Positions 9,095-19,030 of a stretch of 64,000 nt of DNA are shown here, piece after piece. A program made the translations under genes and the position numbers. The notes under the pieces are model-generated. The model ran no database searches and was not told where the DNA came from. It saw only the letters and a list, made by a program, of their open reading frames with translations. How positions within the stretch are numbered: position 1 is the stretch's first letter; the number at the start of each line of letters is the position of its first letter. Source of the stretch: 'Nostoc azollae' 0708 (lineage in GTDB: Bacteria > Cyanobacteriota > Cyanobacteriia > Cyanobacteriales > Nostocaceae); contig NC_014248.1 of the NCBI RefSeq assembly GCF_000196515.1, positions 3,228,001 through 3,292,000 on the forward strand, written 5' to 3'.

Positions 9095-10378
9095 GTGGCA
9101 CAAGTTGTATTAGAAAACGTTTATAAAAGTTTTCCTCCTCGTAAGGGGGAAGGTGTGACTACACAGATGTCATTACTAGGAAAGGAAGGTGCAGATAATA
9201 TTAATGTCCTACGGCGAATTAATTTAACCATCGCGGATGGTGAATTTATGGTGCTGGTGGGACCTTCTGGTTGCGGTAAAAGTACCTTGCTCCGGTTAAT
9301 AGCAGGGTTAGAGGTGATGACTGCGGGTAATATCTGGGTGGGCGATAGCGAAGCTGACCAAGGGTATCGCTTGATTAATGATTTACTTCCCAAAGAACGT
9401 GACATCGCCATGGTGTTCCAAAATTACGCCCTCTATCCCCACATGACAGTTTATGAAAACATTGCTTTTGGGTTGCGTCGTCGATTTGGAAATAGAGAAA
9501 CAGTTTCTTCACCCCTGCTACGTCAGTGGGGAGAAAATCTACTGGTGGGAATGACCAGAAAATTACCCCAAAGACTGCGTTATCTTTCTCCAAAAGAACG
9601 AACTGTAGAACAACAAGTGTGGAATGTTGCCCAATTATTACAAATTGAAACTTTATTAAATCGCTTACCTAAACAGTTATCTGGAGGACAAAGACAACGG
9701 GTAGCATTAGGAAGGGCGATCGCCCGGAATCCTCAAGTATTTTTAATGGATGAACCATTATCAAACTTAGATGCTAAATTACGGGCTGAAACTCGCGCCC
9801 AAATCGTCAAATTGCAGCGTCAGTTGGGAACAACAACGATTTATGTCACCCATGATCAAACTGAAGCAATGACAATGGGCGATCGCATTGCGATCATGTA
9901 TGGGGGTCAAATCCAGCAAGTCGCACCACCATTAGAACTTTACAACCACCCTGCTAACCGCTTTGTAGCCGAATTTATTGGTTCACCACCAATGAATTTC
10001 ATCCCGGTAGAATTTCACGCACCTTTATTAATTACCCATCTTAACTTTCGTTTCACTCTTCCAGAAATGTGGGGAAAACTCTTACAAAAATACGATGGAA
10101 AAACTTTAATTTTAGGTATTCGTCCAGAACATTTAACTTTGAGTGTACCTGCAACCAAAAATCTACCAATTAAAGTAGATTTGGTAGAAAATTTAGGAAA
10201 TGATAGTTTTTTATCTATCAGGATTTTTGATCCTGAATCATCAAGTCCAGAAGGTCAATCTTTGCAAGTGCGAGTTCCCCCGGATAGATTCATTAGTCTG
10301 GGTGAACAACTGTGGTTATCATTTATTCCTGAAAAAATTCACTTTTTTGACCCAGAAACCGAGTTAGCAATAAGCTAA
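9095..10378 (+). CDS. ugpC: Carbohydrate ABC transporter ATPase (UgpC/MalK type)
   Basis: 427 residues from a GTG start. It has Walker A (GPSGCGKST), a Q-loop region (AMVFQNYALYPHMTVYENI), the ABC signature LSGGQRQRVALGRAIAR, Walker B VFLMDEPLSNLDAK and an H-loop VTHDQ. The C-terminal region is the MalK/UgpC-type OB fold (GIRPEHLTL). It energises uptake of sugars or glycerol-phosphate-type solutes with permeases encoded elsewhere. It is longer than the usual ~360 because of an insert between Q-loop and signature (roughly 135-175) and a longer N-terminus. The gene stands alone between two copies of a direct repeat. Substrate unknown. Confidence 0.85.
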   Translation: MAQVVLENVYKSFPPRKGEGVTTQMSLLGKEGADNINVLRRINLTIADGEFMVLVGPSGCGKSTLLRLIAGLEVMTAGNIWVGDSEADQGYRLINDLLPKERDIAMVFQNYALYPHMTVYENIAFGLRRRFGNRETVSSPLLRQWGENLLVGMTRKLPQRLRYLSPKERTVEQQVWNVAQLLQIETLLNRLPKQLSGGQRQRVALGRAIARNPQVFLMDEPLSNLDAKLRAETRAQIVKLQRQLGTTTIYVTHDQTEAMTMGDRIAIMYGGQIQQVAPPLELYNHPANRFVAEFIGSPPMNFIPVEFHAPLLITHLNFRFTLPEMWGKLLQKYDGKTLILGIRPEHLTLSVPATKNLPIKVDLVENLGNDSFLSIRIFDPESSSPEGQSLQVRVPPDRFISLGEQLWLSFIPEKIHFFDPETELAIS

Positions 10379-10396
10379 TATATCTTGGCTAATACA

Positions 10397-10511
<115 letters not shown>

Positions 10512-10698
10512 TCTTTGTGAAGGTGCAAGTTGATGCGGGTTATCCTCAATAAGTGTAGAAAAGAATCTTCCGAAATGCTTGCTAAACATGGCTATAGGTT
10601 GCATGACGACCTAGGATTCATATGCCAGGCTTCGCATTCACGCAGTGTCCCAAAGGGATACAGATAATGAACACAGGCTCATTTATTTTGTGGCTTAC

Positions 10699-10750
10699 TC
10701 TAACAGGATTTTGCATTGATTATAGGGATAAATATGGGGGCTTGTACTAT
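10699..10750 (+). repeat. Short imperfect repeat, copy 1 (pairs with 11821-11880)
   Basis: Shares CTAACAGGATTTTG, a GGATAAAT block and GGG(A)GCTT with 11821-11880 in the same orientation. The two copies flank the cobalamin-binding protein gene. Confidence 0.6.
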
Positions 10751-10856
10751 CAAGGAATGATGATGCTTGATGTAAACGAAGCCTTCCCAAAAAGTGGTAG
10801 ATTGATTATTCTTTTTATAAGTCTCACTTATCCCAGGAATGGGAGTGATTTAGGTT

Positions 10857-11783
10857 TTATAAATTTTGCCAACCAGTACCTTTATAACCATATTCAAAAA
10901 TGTCTGGGTGCAAAATTTCTGCTAATATTTCTACAGAATCTACTAGGCGTGGACTAGGACGGTTAAAGTAAGCGTTACCATCTGTGATGTAGACTCTACC
11001 AGCTTTAAATGCGTGTAATTTTTCCCAGTCTGGACGCTGAGTTAACAGTTTTACTTCTTGGTAAGTTCGTTGTAAATCAAAGCCACAGGGCATAAAAATA
11101 ATTACATCGGGATTAATCGCAATTAATGTGTCCCAGCTTAAAGGTGCTGAAGGTTGACCGATACCGCTAAATAATGTCTGTCCACCAGCAAGATGAATGA
11201 GTTCAGGAATCCAATTAGCAGCCACCATCAAAGGATCAGTCCATTCGATACAAGTAACTGTAGGCATTTCTGTGATCGAAAGTCCTTGGATTTTGCGATT
11301 GCATATTTTTACACGGGCCTCTAAATTTTCTAGTATTTCTACTGAATTAATCCCAAATGTTTGACCGACTCGTTCAATATCTGCCCATACATCCCGCAGT
11401 GTACTGGGTTGTAAAGAAATTATTTGGGGTGTGGTGTAGGTCAGTTGGGCAACAGCTTTTTCTACTTCTGGTAAACTAACAGCACAAACATCACACTGGT
11501 CTTGGGTGAGAATGTGGGTAGGTTGCAATTGTTCTAAAACATCAACTTTAATTTTGTAGATGCTCAGAGCAGATAGCAATATATTATCGACTTCGTTGTG
11601 AATAGAACTGCTATCAGCATTACCATTCAAACGTGCTTGCGTACAAACTGGCAGGTGAGCTATTTCTGGAGGATAGTCACATTCATGTGATCGCCCCACA
11701 ATAGCATATTGTAAACCCAGAGTAGCAGCTATTTCTGTGGCACTAGGAATTAAAGAGACAATTCTTATATTTTTATCTATCAT
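10857..11783 (-). CDS. Cobalamin-binding (BtuF-like) periplasmic-binding-fold protein
   Basis: 308 residues of the TroA/BtuF substrate-binding fold: IVSLIPSATEIAATLGL at the N-terminus, HECDYP near 35, a central ILTQDQCDVCAVS, and WDTLIAINPDVIIFMPCGFD in the second lobe. The family binds vitamin B12 or related corrinoids and metal chelates. No signal peptide or lipobox is evident, unlike classical BtuF. It therefore belongs to the stand-alone cytoplasmic-looking group common in cyanobacteria. No BtuC/BtuD genes are adjacent. Family assignment is good; ligand is inferred. Confidence 0.78.
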   Translation of the reverse strand: MIDKNIRIVSLIPSATEIAATLGLQYAIVGRSHECDYPPEIAHLPVCTQARLNGNADSSSIHNEVDNILLSALSIYKIKVDVLEQLQPTHILTQDQCDVCAVSLPEVEKAVAQLTYTTPQIISLQPSTLRDVWADIERVGQTFGINSVEILENLEARVKICNRKIQGLSITEMPTVTCIEWTDPLMVAANWIPELIHLAGGQTLFSGIGQPSAPLSWDTLIAINPDVIIFMPCGFDLQRTYQEVKLLTQRPDWEKLHAFKAGRVYITDGNAYFNRPSPRLVDSVEILAEILHPDIFEYGYKGTGWQNL

Positions 11784-12503
11784 AGTTCCACCTCCTGCGA
11801 TAGGAGTTCAGAAGTCATCCTCTAACAGGATTTTGGATTTTGGATTGATTCCACGGATAAATCTGGGAGCTTATACCATTAAGAAATTATTAGTCAGAGG
11901 CCTGGAGTTGAAAATAGAAAAAGTTTTCTACTTTTCTTAATAGCCATTCTATTCTCATAGTTACATAGTTTCAGTGGGAAGATATCTATCTTGAGGATGT
12001 TATAATTCCGAATCTCTACACTTAACTTATACACAAAGATTGTATAAAATCGGCATAAGTTAAGATTTATATGCTTTATCTGCGCTCGCCTTTAGTAGGG
12101 CTGCTATAATAGTGCCAGTATAAGTAAGTGGGCGTTAAAAACTGTCGTTATAACAAGGGAAGAGTGAAGAGGTTTTCACGGTACTTTACATTTTGCTACA
12201 TACTTTTGGTTTTCTTCACGTCGTTCTAGTTAGAAATTCACCAAAGAATTACAGTAGGAAACAGGGAATAGGCTGGAAAGTTTCTTACTATACACCTTTG
12301 TTAGTAAATTCTGTACATCTTTTACCTACAATCTGCTGTGAATTTGTAATGTCATAGTAAATTCTCTAGCAATGGAATCAAGTTATTTAATATCATCTTT
12401 TCTACCCATAAATAATAGATATATCCTAGTTTAATCTTGTAGCATAAAAATATTACCATTTGTCTGAAGCAGGATATCCAGAATTTCAGGATTTACAGGA
12501 TAA
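11784..12503. other. 720 bp intergenic region with repeats
   Basis: No credible gene. It includes the second short repeat copy at 11821-11880 and a perfect 10-bp inverted repeat (CTTAACTTAT at 12021-12030, ATAAGTTAAG at 12055-12064). It probably contains the promoter of the upstream minus-strand gene. Confidence 0.5.
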
Positions 12504-12504
12504 G

Positions 12505-12541
12505 AAAAAGTCCCCCTTAAAAAGGGGGATTTAGGGGTATG
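12505..12541 (-). terminator. Hairpin repeat after the proline catabolic gene
   Basis: TCCCCCTT and AAGGGGGA form a strong stem with a 3-4 nt loop, immediately 3' of the minus-strand gene ending at 12554. It is consistent with a transcription terminator, though CCCCCTTxxAAGGGGG hairpins are also common dispersed repeats in cyanobacteria. Confidence 0.6.
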
Positions 12542-12553
12542 TGTTTCATGTAA

Positions 12554-15526
12554 TTACTCAGAAACCTCAATAGGTGCAAAACCTTGACGTTGGATATTTT
12601 CTGTGATATGTCGCGGTTCTAGGAACTGTAATAAATAATCTGGACCTCCTGATTTTGAACCTACACCAGAAAGTTTAAACCCACCAAAAGGTTGACGGCC
12701 GACGATCGCTCCGGTGATGGTACGATTAATGTATAAATTGCCAACTTCAAATTCGGCTTGTGCTTGCTGGATGTGGGAAGGAGTACGAGAATAAAGACCA
12801 CCAGTTAAAGCGTAATTTGTGCCATTGCCAACTTCTAAAGCTTCTTGAAAATCCTTAACTCGAATTACTGCTAAAACAGGGCCAAATATTTCCTGTTGGG
12901 CTATGACTCCATTAGCAGGAACTTCAGAAAAAATCACTGGTCCGATAAAATATCCTTGGTTGGGTGCGGGTAATTCCAAAGCTAATGTTGCTTCTTTTTT
13001 CCCAATCTCAATATATTCCAAAATGCGAGCGCGTGCATTGACATCAATCACAGGACCAACCTGGGTACTTGGTAACTCCGCTTCTCCGATGTTTAAAGAT
13101 TTAGTCGCTTCCACCAATCTTTGTAAAAAAGCATGATAAATCGGTTCCAGCACAATTACTCGTGAACAAGCTGAACATTTTTGGCCACTGTAACCAAAAG
13201 CAGATTGCACAACTCCAATTACAGCTTGGTCTAAATCAGCACTTTCATCAACAATGAGGGCATTTTTGCCACCCATTTCGGCAATTACTGTTTTGAGGTG
13301 CTTTTGACCAGGTTTTAAAATTGCTGCTTCTGCGTAAATTCGACAACCAACTTCCTGAGAACCAGTAAAAGCAATCACATGTGTATCAGGATGATTGACT
13401 AAATAGGCACCAACTTGAGAACCCTTACCAGTAAGGTGTTGAAAAACACTTTTTGGTATTCCTGCTGCTATCAAAATTTCTGTTAACTTCGCAGTAATTA
13501 CAGAAGACGTTTCCGCAGGCTTAAGCAAAGTACAATTCCCAGAAACCAATGCAGCAACTGTCATCCCGCAAGCAATAGATAATGGGAAATTCCAGGGAGA
13601 AATTACCACCGCGATTCCTTTAGGCTGGTAAATATAACGATTAGTTTCTCCAGATACATCATAGATTACACCTTTGTCAAGACGTTCGATCTCGTTAGCA
13701 TAATAAAGACAAAAATCTATTGCTTCCGAAACCTCGGCGTCAGCTTCTTTAACAGGTTTTCCCACTTCTAAAACCATCCACGCAGAAAGTTCAGCGCGTT
13801 GTTGTTCCATCAAATCGGCAGCTTTCCGCAAAATATCCGCACGCTCTTTCACAGGGGTTTTCTTCCAAGCGGGAAAAGCAGCTTTAGCAGCTTGCATAGC
13901 TTGTTCAGCTTGTTGAATGCTTAATAACCCAATTTTTCCAACTACTTCACTAAAATTAGAAGGATTAAGAGAATCAACAAACGTTGTTGTATTGACATAT
14001 TCACCATTTACAAAAGGTAAATAAGTTTTACCCAACTGCTGACGCACACCTGCAAAAGCTAAGCTCGATTTATTCCTTTTTTTCTCTTCAGCAAAATCCG
14101 TATCCGCGACACTAATAAACCTTCCCTCAATCCCCCCCGCAAGGGAGGGGGAAGATGGAATTGGAGGTGCTAACAATTCCTCAACCGGACGGTTTTCGAG
14201 ACTCTGCCGTAAAAAGGAACTATTAGCGGTATTTTCCAACAATCGACGAATTAAATAAGCCATTCCCGGTAACAAATCACCGTAGGGACAATAAACCCGA
14301 ACTCGATAACCCTTATCTACTAAGGCTTTAGCGATTTTGTCACCCATGCCGTATAAAACTTGCAATTCCAAGCAACGACGAGGAAGTTGGAGAGTTTCGG
14401 CTATTGCTATGGCGCGAGATTGCGATCGCATATTATGACTACCAATGGCAGAATAGACATATTGATGATTTTCTAGCAATATTTCTGTAATTGCTTCGAA
14501 ATTGGCATCTGTTGTAGCTTTATCGTTATATACTGGTTGGAGCCAATGTTTTTGTTCTGCTTTAATAGTTTCCTGATCCCAATAAGCACCTTTAACCAAA
14601 CGTATGGTCAAAGGATAACCACGTTGTTTTAACCAAGCAATGATATCTCTAGCATCTTGTTCACTATCGCGCAGATATGCTTGAATCGTCATGCCAATAT
14701 CGGTACGCTGACGGAATTCTTCTTCCAGTAAAAGTTTTTTGAGAATATTAAAGGTAATATCCTTATAGGCGTATTGTTCCATATCAAAATGGACTGCTGC
14801 ACCTAATTCTTGAGCGCGACGTAATAAAATCCTAATGCGAGCGCTAACTTTCTCTTCACTACCTTGAGCATCTAAAGGATCAAACTGGGAATAAAACGCC
14901 GTTAATTTCACAGAAACCTGAACTTTAGGAACTTTCTGACCGTCTGCTTCATCAATACTGGGAATATTAGCCCAATTTTTGGATGCTGCTACCAATTGCT
15001 GCATTAAATCCAAGTATCTGTGTAAATAAGACTCCGCTTCTGTTTCGGTAATTACCGCTTCTCCAAGTAAATCAATAGTGAAAGACATTTTTTCCTTTCT
15101 TAGTCTTTCCAAAGTCTTGATAACCTGGGAAATATTTTCCCCAGAAATATATTTATGTGCCAAAGTTTGCACGGCAGTTTCCACTGTTCTTGCTGCTACC
15201 TGTGCTGGCATAGAATCAGCGTTGGCAAAATTTAACATCCCCTTCAAAGCTGCAGGTAATTCCACCAACTGATCACCCAAATATTCTTGCAAATGGGACG
15301 CAATTTCTGCTTTGCTATTTAAAGCAGGTAAAGTATCAATAAACCGGAATAATTGTACCCGCAAACCTGGATTACTCATAGCCCAAGCGAGTAATTTATC
15401 ATCCCACCGCATTTGATCGCCTAAAGAAGCCAAAAAAGAGCGATTTTCCTGAGTAGCAGCGAGAAATTCTTTAGCAATTTCTTGTGTTTTAGATTCGTAA
15501 GTGCCGTTTTGTACTTGTAACATCAT
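12554..15526 (-). CDS. putA: Bifunctional proline dehydrogenase / L-glutamate gamma-semialdehyde dehydrogenase
   Basis: 990 residues. A proline dehydrogenase domain spans about 110-440 (FDMEQYAYKD, TIRLVKGAYWD, ELQVLYGMGD, RVYCPYGDLLPGMAYLIRRL). An aldehyde dehydrogenase domain spans about 500-975 (ISPWNFPLSIACG, VIAFTGSQEVG, catalytic Glu in AEMGGKNALIV, catalytic Cys in GQKCSACSR). The enzyme converts proline to glutamate through P5C. The usual DNA-binding N-terminus of enterobacterial PutA is absent, as is normal for cyanobacteria. A GC-rich hairpin repeat at 14123-14156 lies in frame between the two domains and encodes a Pro/Ser/Gly-rich linker. The start follows from the MMLQVQNG region; the second Met is equally possible. 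Confidence 0.92.
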   Translation of the reverse strand: MMLQVQNGTYESKTQEIAKEFLAATQENRSFLASLGDQMRWDDKLLAWAMSNPGLRVQLFRFIDTLPALNSKAEIASHLQEYLGDQLVELPAALKGMLNFANADSMPAQVAARTVETAVQTLAHKYISGENISQVIKTLERLRKEKMSFTIDLLGEAVITETEAESYLHRYLDLMQQLVAASKNWANIPSIDEADGQKVPKVQVSVKLTAFYSQFDPLDAQGSEEKVSARIRILLRRAQELGAAVHFDMEQYAYKDITFNILKKLLLEEEFRQRTDIGMTIQAYLRDSEQDARDIIAWLKQRGYPLTIRLVKGAYWDQETIKAEQKHWLQPVYNDKATTDANFEAITEILLENHQYVYSAIGSHNMRSQSRAIAIAETLQLPRRCLELQVLYGMGDKIAKALVDKGYRVRVYCPYGDLLPGMAYLIRRLLENTANSSFLRQSLENRPVEELLAPPIPSSPSLAGGIEGRFISVADTDFAEEKKRNKSSLAFAGVRQQLGKTYLPFVNGEYVNTTTFVDSLNPSNFSEVVGKIGLLSIQQAEQAMQAAKAAFPAWKKTPVKERADILRKAADLMEQQRAELSAWMVLEVGKPVKEADAEVSEAIDFCLYYANEIERLDKGVIYDVSGETNRYIYQPKGIAVVISPWNFPLSIACGMTVAALVSGNCTLLKPAETSSVITAKLTEILIAAGIPKSVFQHLTGKGSQVGAYLVNHPDTHVIAFTGSQEVGCRIYAEAAILKPGQKHLKTVIAEMGGKNALIVDESADLDQAVIGVVQSAFGYSGQKCSACSRVIVLEPIYHAFLQRLVEATKSLNIGEAELPSTQVGPVIDVNARARILEYIEIGKKEATLALELPAPNQGYFIGPVIFSEVPANGVIAQQEIFGPVLAVIRVKDFQEALEVGNGTNYALTGGLYSRTPSHIQQAQAEFEVGNLYINRTITGAIVGRQPFGGFKLSGVGSKSGGPDYLLQFLEPRHITENIQRQGFAPIEVSE
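14123..14156. repeat. In-frame GC-rich hairpin repeat inside putA
   Basis: TCCCCCCCGC / AAGGGAGGGGGA forms a hairpin of a type usually found between genes in cyanobacteria. Here it encodes SSPSLAGGIEGRF in the linker between the two enzyme domains without breaking the frame. Confidence 0.7.
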
Positions 15527-15529
15527 AAA

Positions 15530-15701
15530 TGTTAGTAGTCAGTGGTCATTGGTCATTAGGCATTAGGAAAATTACTTCCCCATCTCCCTCATGTTCCCCA
15601 GTCCCCAGTTTTGAATAATATCAAATCACTGTGTAAAACTGTACTATGGTGCTATTTTAAACTTAGTTACTACCATTTTGTAAACTTTCTCAAGTAGTAG
15701 T
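15530..15701. repeat. Degenerate GGTCATT/GGCATTA heptamer repeat, intergenic
   Basis: GTCATTGGTCATTAGGCATTAGG near 15543 and CCCCAGT-type runs near 15597 are short-period repeats upstream of putA. A similar GGCATT/GGTCATT run occurs at 37021-37050. Otherwise no feature is seen. Confidence 0.6.
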
Positions 15702-15935
15702 TTGACTGTAGTTGCATTGAATATCTTCAAAAACCTGGTTTTAGTATCTTTGAGGATAGCTATTGTCTGTTTGGGAGGTTTTACAGAAAGACCAACAAAA
15801 GAACAAATGGAAGTATCGCGGAAAGAGGCGAGCGGTCGCAACAATCAAATATTGGCAGAACAAGCCCAAAATAACCAGCAGGGTGGCTGGGACTTAGTTA
15901 TAGAAGGTAAGACAGCGACTTTATCACAGTATTAG
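15702..15935 (+). CDS. Small hypothetical protein, doubtful
   Basis: 77 codons with a hydrophobic N-terminus (IFKNLVLVSLRIAIVCLGGF), which could be a signal or lipobox-like segment, followed by a polar Gln-rich tail. I do not recognise it. It runs directly into transposase debris and may itself be the 5' stub of an eroded secreted protein. Confidence 0.3.
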   Translation: MTVVALNIFKNLVLVSLRIAIVCLGGFTERPTKEQMEVSRKEASGRNNQILAEQAQNNQQGGWDLVIEGKTATLSQY

Positions 15936-16295
15936 TATGTTGAGGAAATGAAGATATACCAACATATATCAAGTCATTATCAGGAAATGAAGTTGATTCT
16001 AAAAGGTTTGGAGAAATCGCAGTCGAATATCATAAAAGAATATAAATTGATAGTTTAATAGTAGCAGATAGCACATATACAGAATCAAATATCAATTTAA
16101 TACGCAGTATCAAATGGTTAACTCGATTAGTAGTTACGATAAAATCAGCAAAAAGCTTAGTGATAAGTTTAGCAGGATCAGAATTTTTTAAAAGTGAAAA
16201 ATTAGGATATTCATATGCTGAAAAGAAAATAATTTATGGAGATATAGAGTAAAGATAGTTAGTTATCAGTAAACCAAAAAGTTTTTCTCAGAAGA
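15936..16295 (+). pseudogene. IS1634-type transposase fragment
   Basis: Translation pieces RFGEIAVEYHKR, SLIVADSTYTESNINLI, KSAKSLVISLAGSEF and GYSYAEKKIIYGDIE correspond to the central part of the IS1634-type transposase also found at 22177 and 35049. Both ends are missing and in-frame stops are present. Confidence 0.75.
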
Positions 16296-16301
16296 GTGCT
16301 C

Positions 16302-16345
16302 GCTAATCAGTACTTATGCAATATTTATTGTATAAGTACTGATTA
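16302..16345. repeat. Long near-perfect palindrome
   Basis: CTAATCAGTACTTATGCAAT and its reverse complement, with one mismatch in 20, surround a 4-nt loop. There is no T-run. It sits between two transposase remnants and is probably an IS end or MITE-like hairpin. Confidence 0.75.
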
Positions 16346-16429
16346 GTAGTGGTATAACTAATACTTATAGTGCTATCAGAATTTTCTAAAGATGAAATAA
16401 TGAAAGTAATGTGTAGGATTTTGGCTGAA

Positions 16430-17072
16430 ATCAATTGACATTTCCATCAGAACATCTGGCTTTAACGGATTCGGAAACCCTTGAGAAAGTTCTTGAGTGT
16501 TTAGCAGAGAATTCGTCAATTGAAACTCAAGGTGGATGTGACCAAGAAACGTTATTTTAAATTCTAGTAAAAGCAGCAAGTAGTAGGGATAGCCTTAGAA
16601 CACAGCTGAAATTTTCAAAAATATCACTACAGCAAATGATATTAGATATCATCTGAAGAAAATCAATAATTCTGACGAATTAGAGCCACAAATAAATCAA
16701 GCATTGAAAAGCGGAATTCCTCTGGGGTTAAAAACAATTCTTTAAAAATAGCTATTGATTTAAATTGAATCTGCTACTAGGCTCAGCCGATATCGGAGGA
16801 ATTACCCTACATATATCAAAGTCAAAATAAATCTGGCATAAATTCATTGTGTGCCTATGCAACTTTATATGTTATTAACAATAATAAGCGTGTGGATCTT
16901 GCCATAATAGGTGTTCGTAGATTTGATACGAGTGTCTCTATTATTACCTATTTATTAGCGGAAATTGATTCTCTTAAAATAAATGTAAAAACACTGCATC
17001 TAGATAGCGGCTTTTTTAATACTCCTGTAGTCCGATAGCTACAAGCTGTCTTATATTCCATTTATGATCCTG
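16430..17072 (+). pseudogene. ISH3-like DDE transposase remnant
   Basis: Fragments in shifting frames: LTFPSEHLALTDSETLEKVL near 16435, INQALKSGIPLGLK near 16700, and a 63-codon open stretch from 16847 with YATLYVINNNKRV, LLAEIDSLKINVKTL and DSGFFNTPVVR. These match cyanobacterial ISH3-type transposases. Several stops and frameshifts make it inactive. It abuts the cyclase fragment at about 17073. Confidence 0.7.
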
Positions 17073-17309
17073 CTCTTTTGAGCGCTTTGTTCCAGATAAA
17101 TTTGTTTCCGTCATCCCTCCTCAAGGAATAGAAAATATTGCAGTAGGTATGGCTTCAACGCGAAAAATGACAATTTTATTCTGTGATATTTGCGGTTATA
17201 CTTCCATGTCAGAGGCGATGATACCAATGCAGATTTTTTTATTGTTAAATGACTATTTGGCTTGTATGGGAAAAGTTATAGATCAAGCAGGTGGCTTTAT
17301 TGATAAATA

Positions 17310-18559
17310 CAGGGCTTAGGCAACTGGCACAGGCGATGGATGAAATTAGTACATCGGTATTAAATAAATCGGATACCGAAAGCTTTATCAACCCATCAGA
17401 AGTAGCTGCAACAGGAAACATTATTGAAATATTTATGAGAAAATAGGTAGGAGATTGTATTAGATAAATGTTGCTGACGGTAATGAGATTTACTAAACTT
17501 GATTACTGCCAATACTTATGAACTAGTCAAATTAATTATATAATTACTAATTTAGCAGAGCACTTAGAAACTATTAGCCATGATGCAATTAACTATTATT
17601 TAAAAACCGAAAAGTTAACATCTCTTTTAGTATGGGATAAAGTGAAAGAGGTAGTAGAACCTGATGGTAATGGGTACATCATATTTGATGGTAGTGTTTT
17701 AGACAAAAGATATTCTGAACAAATAGAGATCGTGAGGAGATAATTTAGTGGTAATGAACATGGCATACTCCAAGGAATTGGTGTAGTCAGTTGTGTATAT
17801 GTGAATCCTAAAGTTCAAAGATTTTGGGTAATAGATTACCGCATTTTTAATCCTGATGTAGATGGTAAAACTAAGATAGGCCATGTGAAAGATATGCTGC
17901 AAAACCTGTTGTATCATCAGCTTTTCCCATTTAATAAAGTTTTGATAGACACATGGTATGCAGTAAATAGTTTCATGCTGTATATTGATAGTCTAGACGC
18001 AATTTATTATTACCCTTTAAAAAAGAATCGGTTAGTTAATGATACATTTGCCAAACAAAAAGATAAACCTATTGAACTATGAGAATGGAGTACTGAAGAG
18101 TTAGAATGTCGTAAAATTATAAAAATTAAAGGGTTTCCCACTCAGAAAAAAGTGAAACTATTCCGGGTTGCTGTTTCTACCAACAGAACGGATTATGTCG
18201 CTACTAAGGATTTATCTCAAAGTTCTACGAATGTTGTACAAGAGGTGTGTAAAATTCGTTGGAAAATCGAGGATTTTCACCGAGAGAGCAAACAAATAAC
18301 TGGCATTGAATCTTGTCAATGTCATAAAGCTAGGCTTCAAACAAATCATATTGCTTGTGCAATGTTGCTTTGGATTAGATTAAAGAATTTAGCCTATCAA
18401 ACTGGTCAAACTGTTTATCAAAACAAGCATAGATTGCTTTCTAATTATTTAATTCAGCAACTAAAACGCCCCAGTCTTCCTATGTGCTTGGTTTGAGTTC
18501 AACTGTTGCGTGCCAGGGCTACATCCCGCCCGCTATTTGTGCCAGTTGCGTCAGTCCTG
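17310..18559 (+). mobile_element. 1250-bp insertion sequence with 22-bp terminal inverted repeats and 5-bp target duplication
   Basis: The left end CAGGGCTTAGGCAACTGG and the right end (reverse complement CAGGACTGACGCAACTGG) match at 18 of 22 positions over the full repeat. AAATA is duplicated at 17305-17309 and 18560-18564. The element carries one dead transposase gene of the IS4/IS701-like DDE superfamily. A fragment of the same left end occurs at 38966-39035. Confidence 0.9.
17468..18496 (+). pseudogene. Transposase (IS701/IS4-like) with three nonsense codons
   Basis: One 343-codon frame is interrupted by TGA at 17519, TAA at 17741 and TGA at 18080, with no frameshift. Conserved parts include FDGSVLDKRYSEQIE, GVVSCVYVNPKVQRFWVIDY, and the C-terminal IRWKIEDFHRESKQITGIE catalytic-Glu region. 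It is inactive as written. The family name is from recall of the motif pattern. Confidence 0.8.
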
Positions 18560-18634
18560 AAATATATTGGTGATGCTATCATGGCACTGTTTGATGATAA
18601 AGCTACAGACTCAGCCCTACAACCAACAGTTTAA

Positions 18635-19030
18635 ACGCAACGTGTATCAGCAAGAACTAGCAGGTATTGAGCAAACTTTAATGAATTCAGGCGAATGCTG
18701 GCGCCGTATAGAAGATAAAGTCTTTTAAGAGACTGGGAAGATGGGGAAGATGGGGAGGGAGCAACACGATTTTGTGAGCTGGGGTAAAAATCGTGCTTTT
18801 AGCTACGCCAATCACAGATATCGCTAAAATATTTTTCTGGAATTAAAGTACAATAAATCACATTAAACAAGTAAAATTGCAAGACAAAGTATCTTCTTAA
18901 AATATCCTAAGGAGACTTGCACTCAATAATTTGTCGCTTGTGGGAATAAGCTGCTTAGGTCAGTAATCAAATAGGCATGTAGTGATTAGCACAGATAATT
19001 GTGTTAAATGGGAGTTGTAGGTATAAGATA
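18635..19030. other. Non-coding stretch with GGGGAAGAT repeats
   Basis: It contains short-period GGGAAGATG repeats near 18738 and no convincing gene. A short reading frame ending at 18728 (tail RRIEDKVF) is unrecognised. Confidence 0.4.

Larger units (their letters stand above)
17073..18634 (+). pseudogene. Class III adenylate/guanylate cyclase domain, split by an IS and truncated
   Basis: The first part (17073-17309) encodes FERFVPDKFVSVIPPQGIEN, then MTILFCDICGYTSMSE with a metal-binding Asp, and QAGGFIDKY. Across the IS at 17310-18559 it resumes as YIGDAIMALFDDKATDSAL before a stop. Removing the IS plus one 5-bp duplication gives the continuous cyclase motif DKYIGDAIMALF. The N-terminal sensory part and the rest of the catalytic domain are gone, so the gene was already a fragment or decayed afterward. 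A short downstream stretch (18627-18728) encodes an unrecognised tail. Confidence 0.85.

Noticed and set aside
10622-10957. 111-codon plus-strand frame
   Set aside because: Contains a dispersed repeat and overlaps the 3' end of the cobalamin-binding protein gene; no recognisable protein features.
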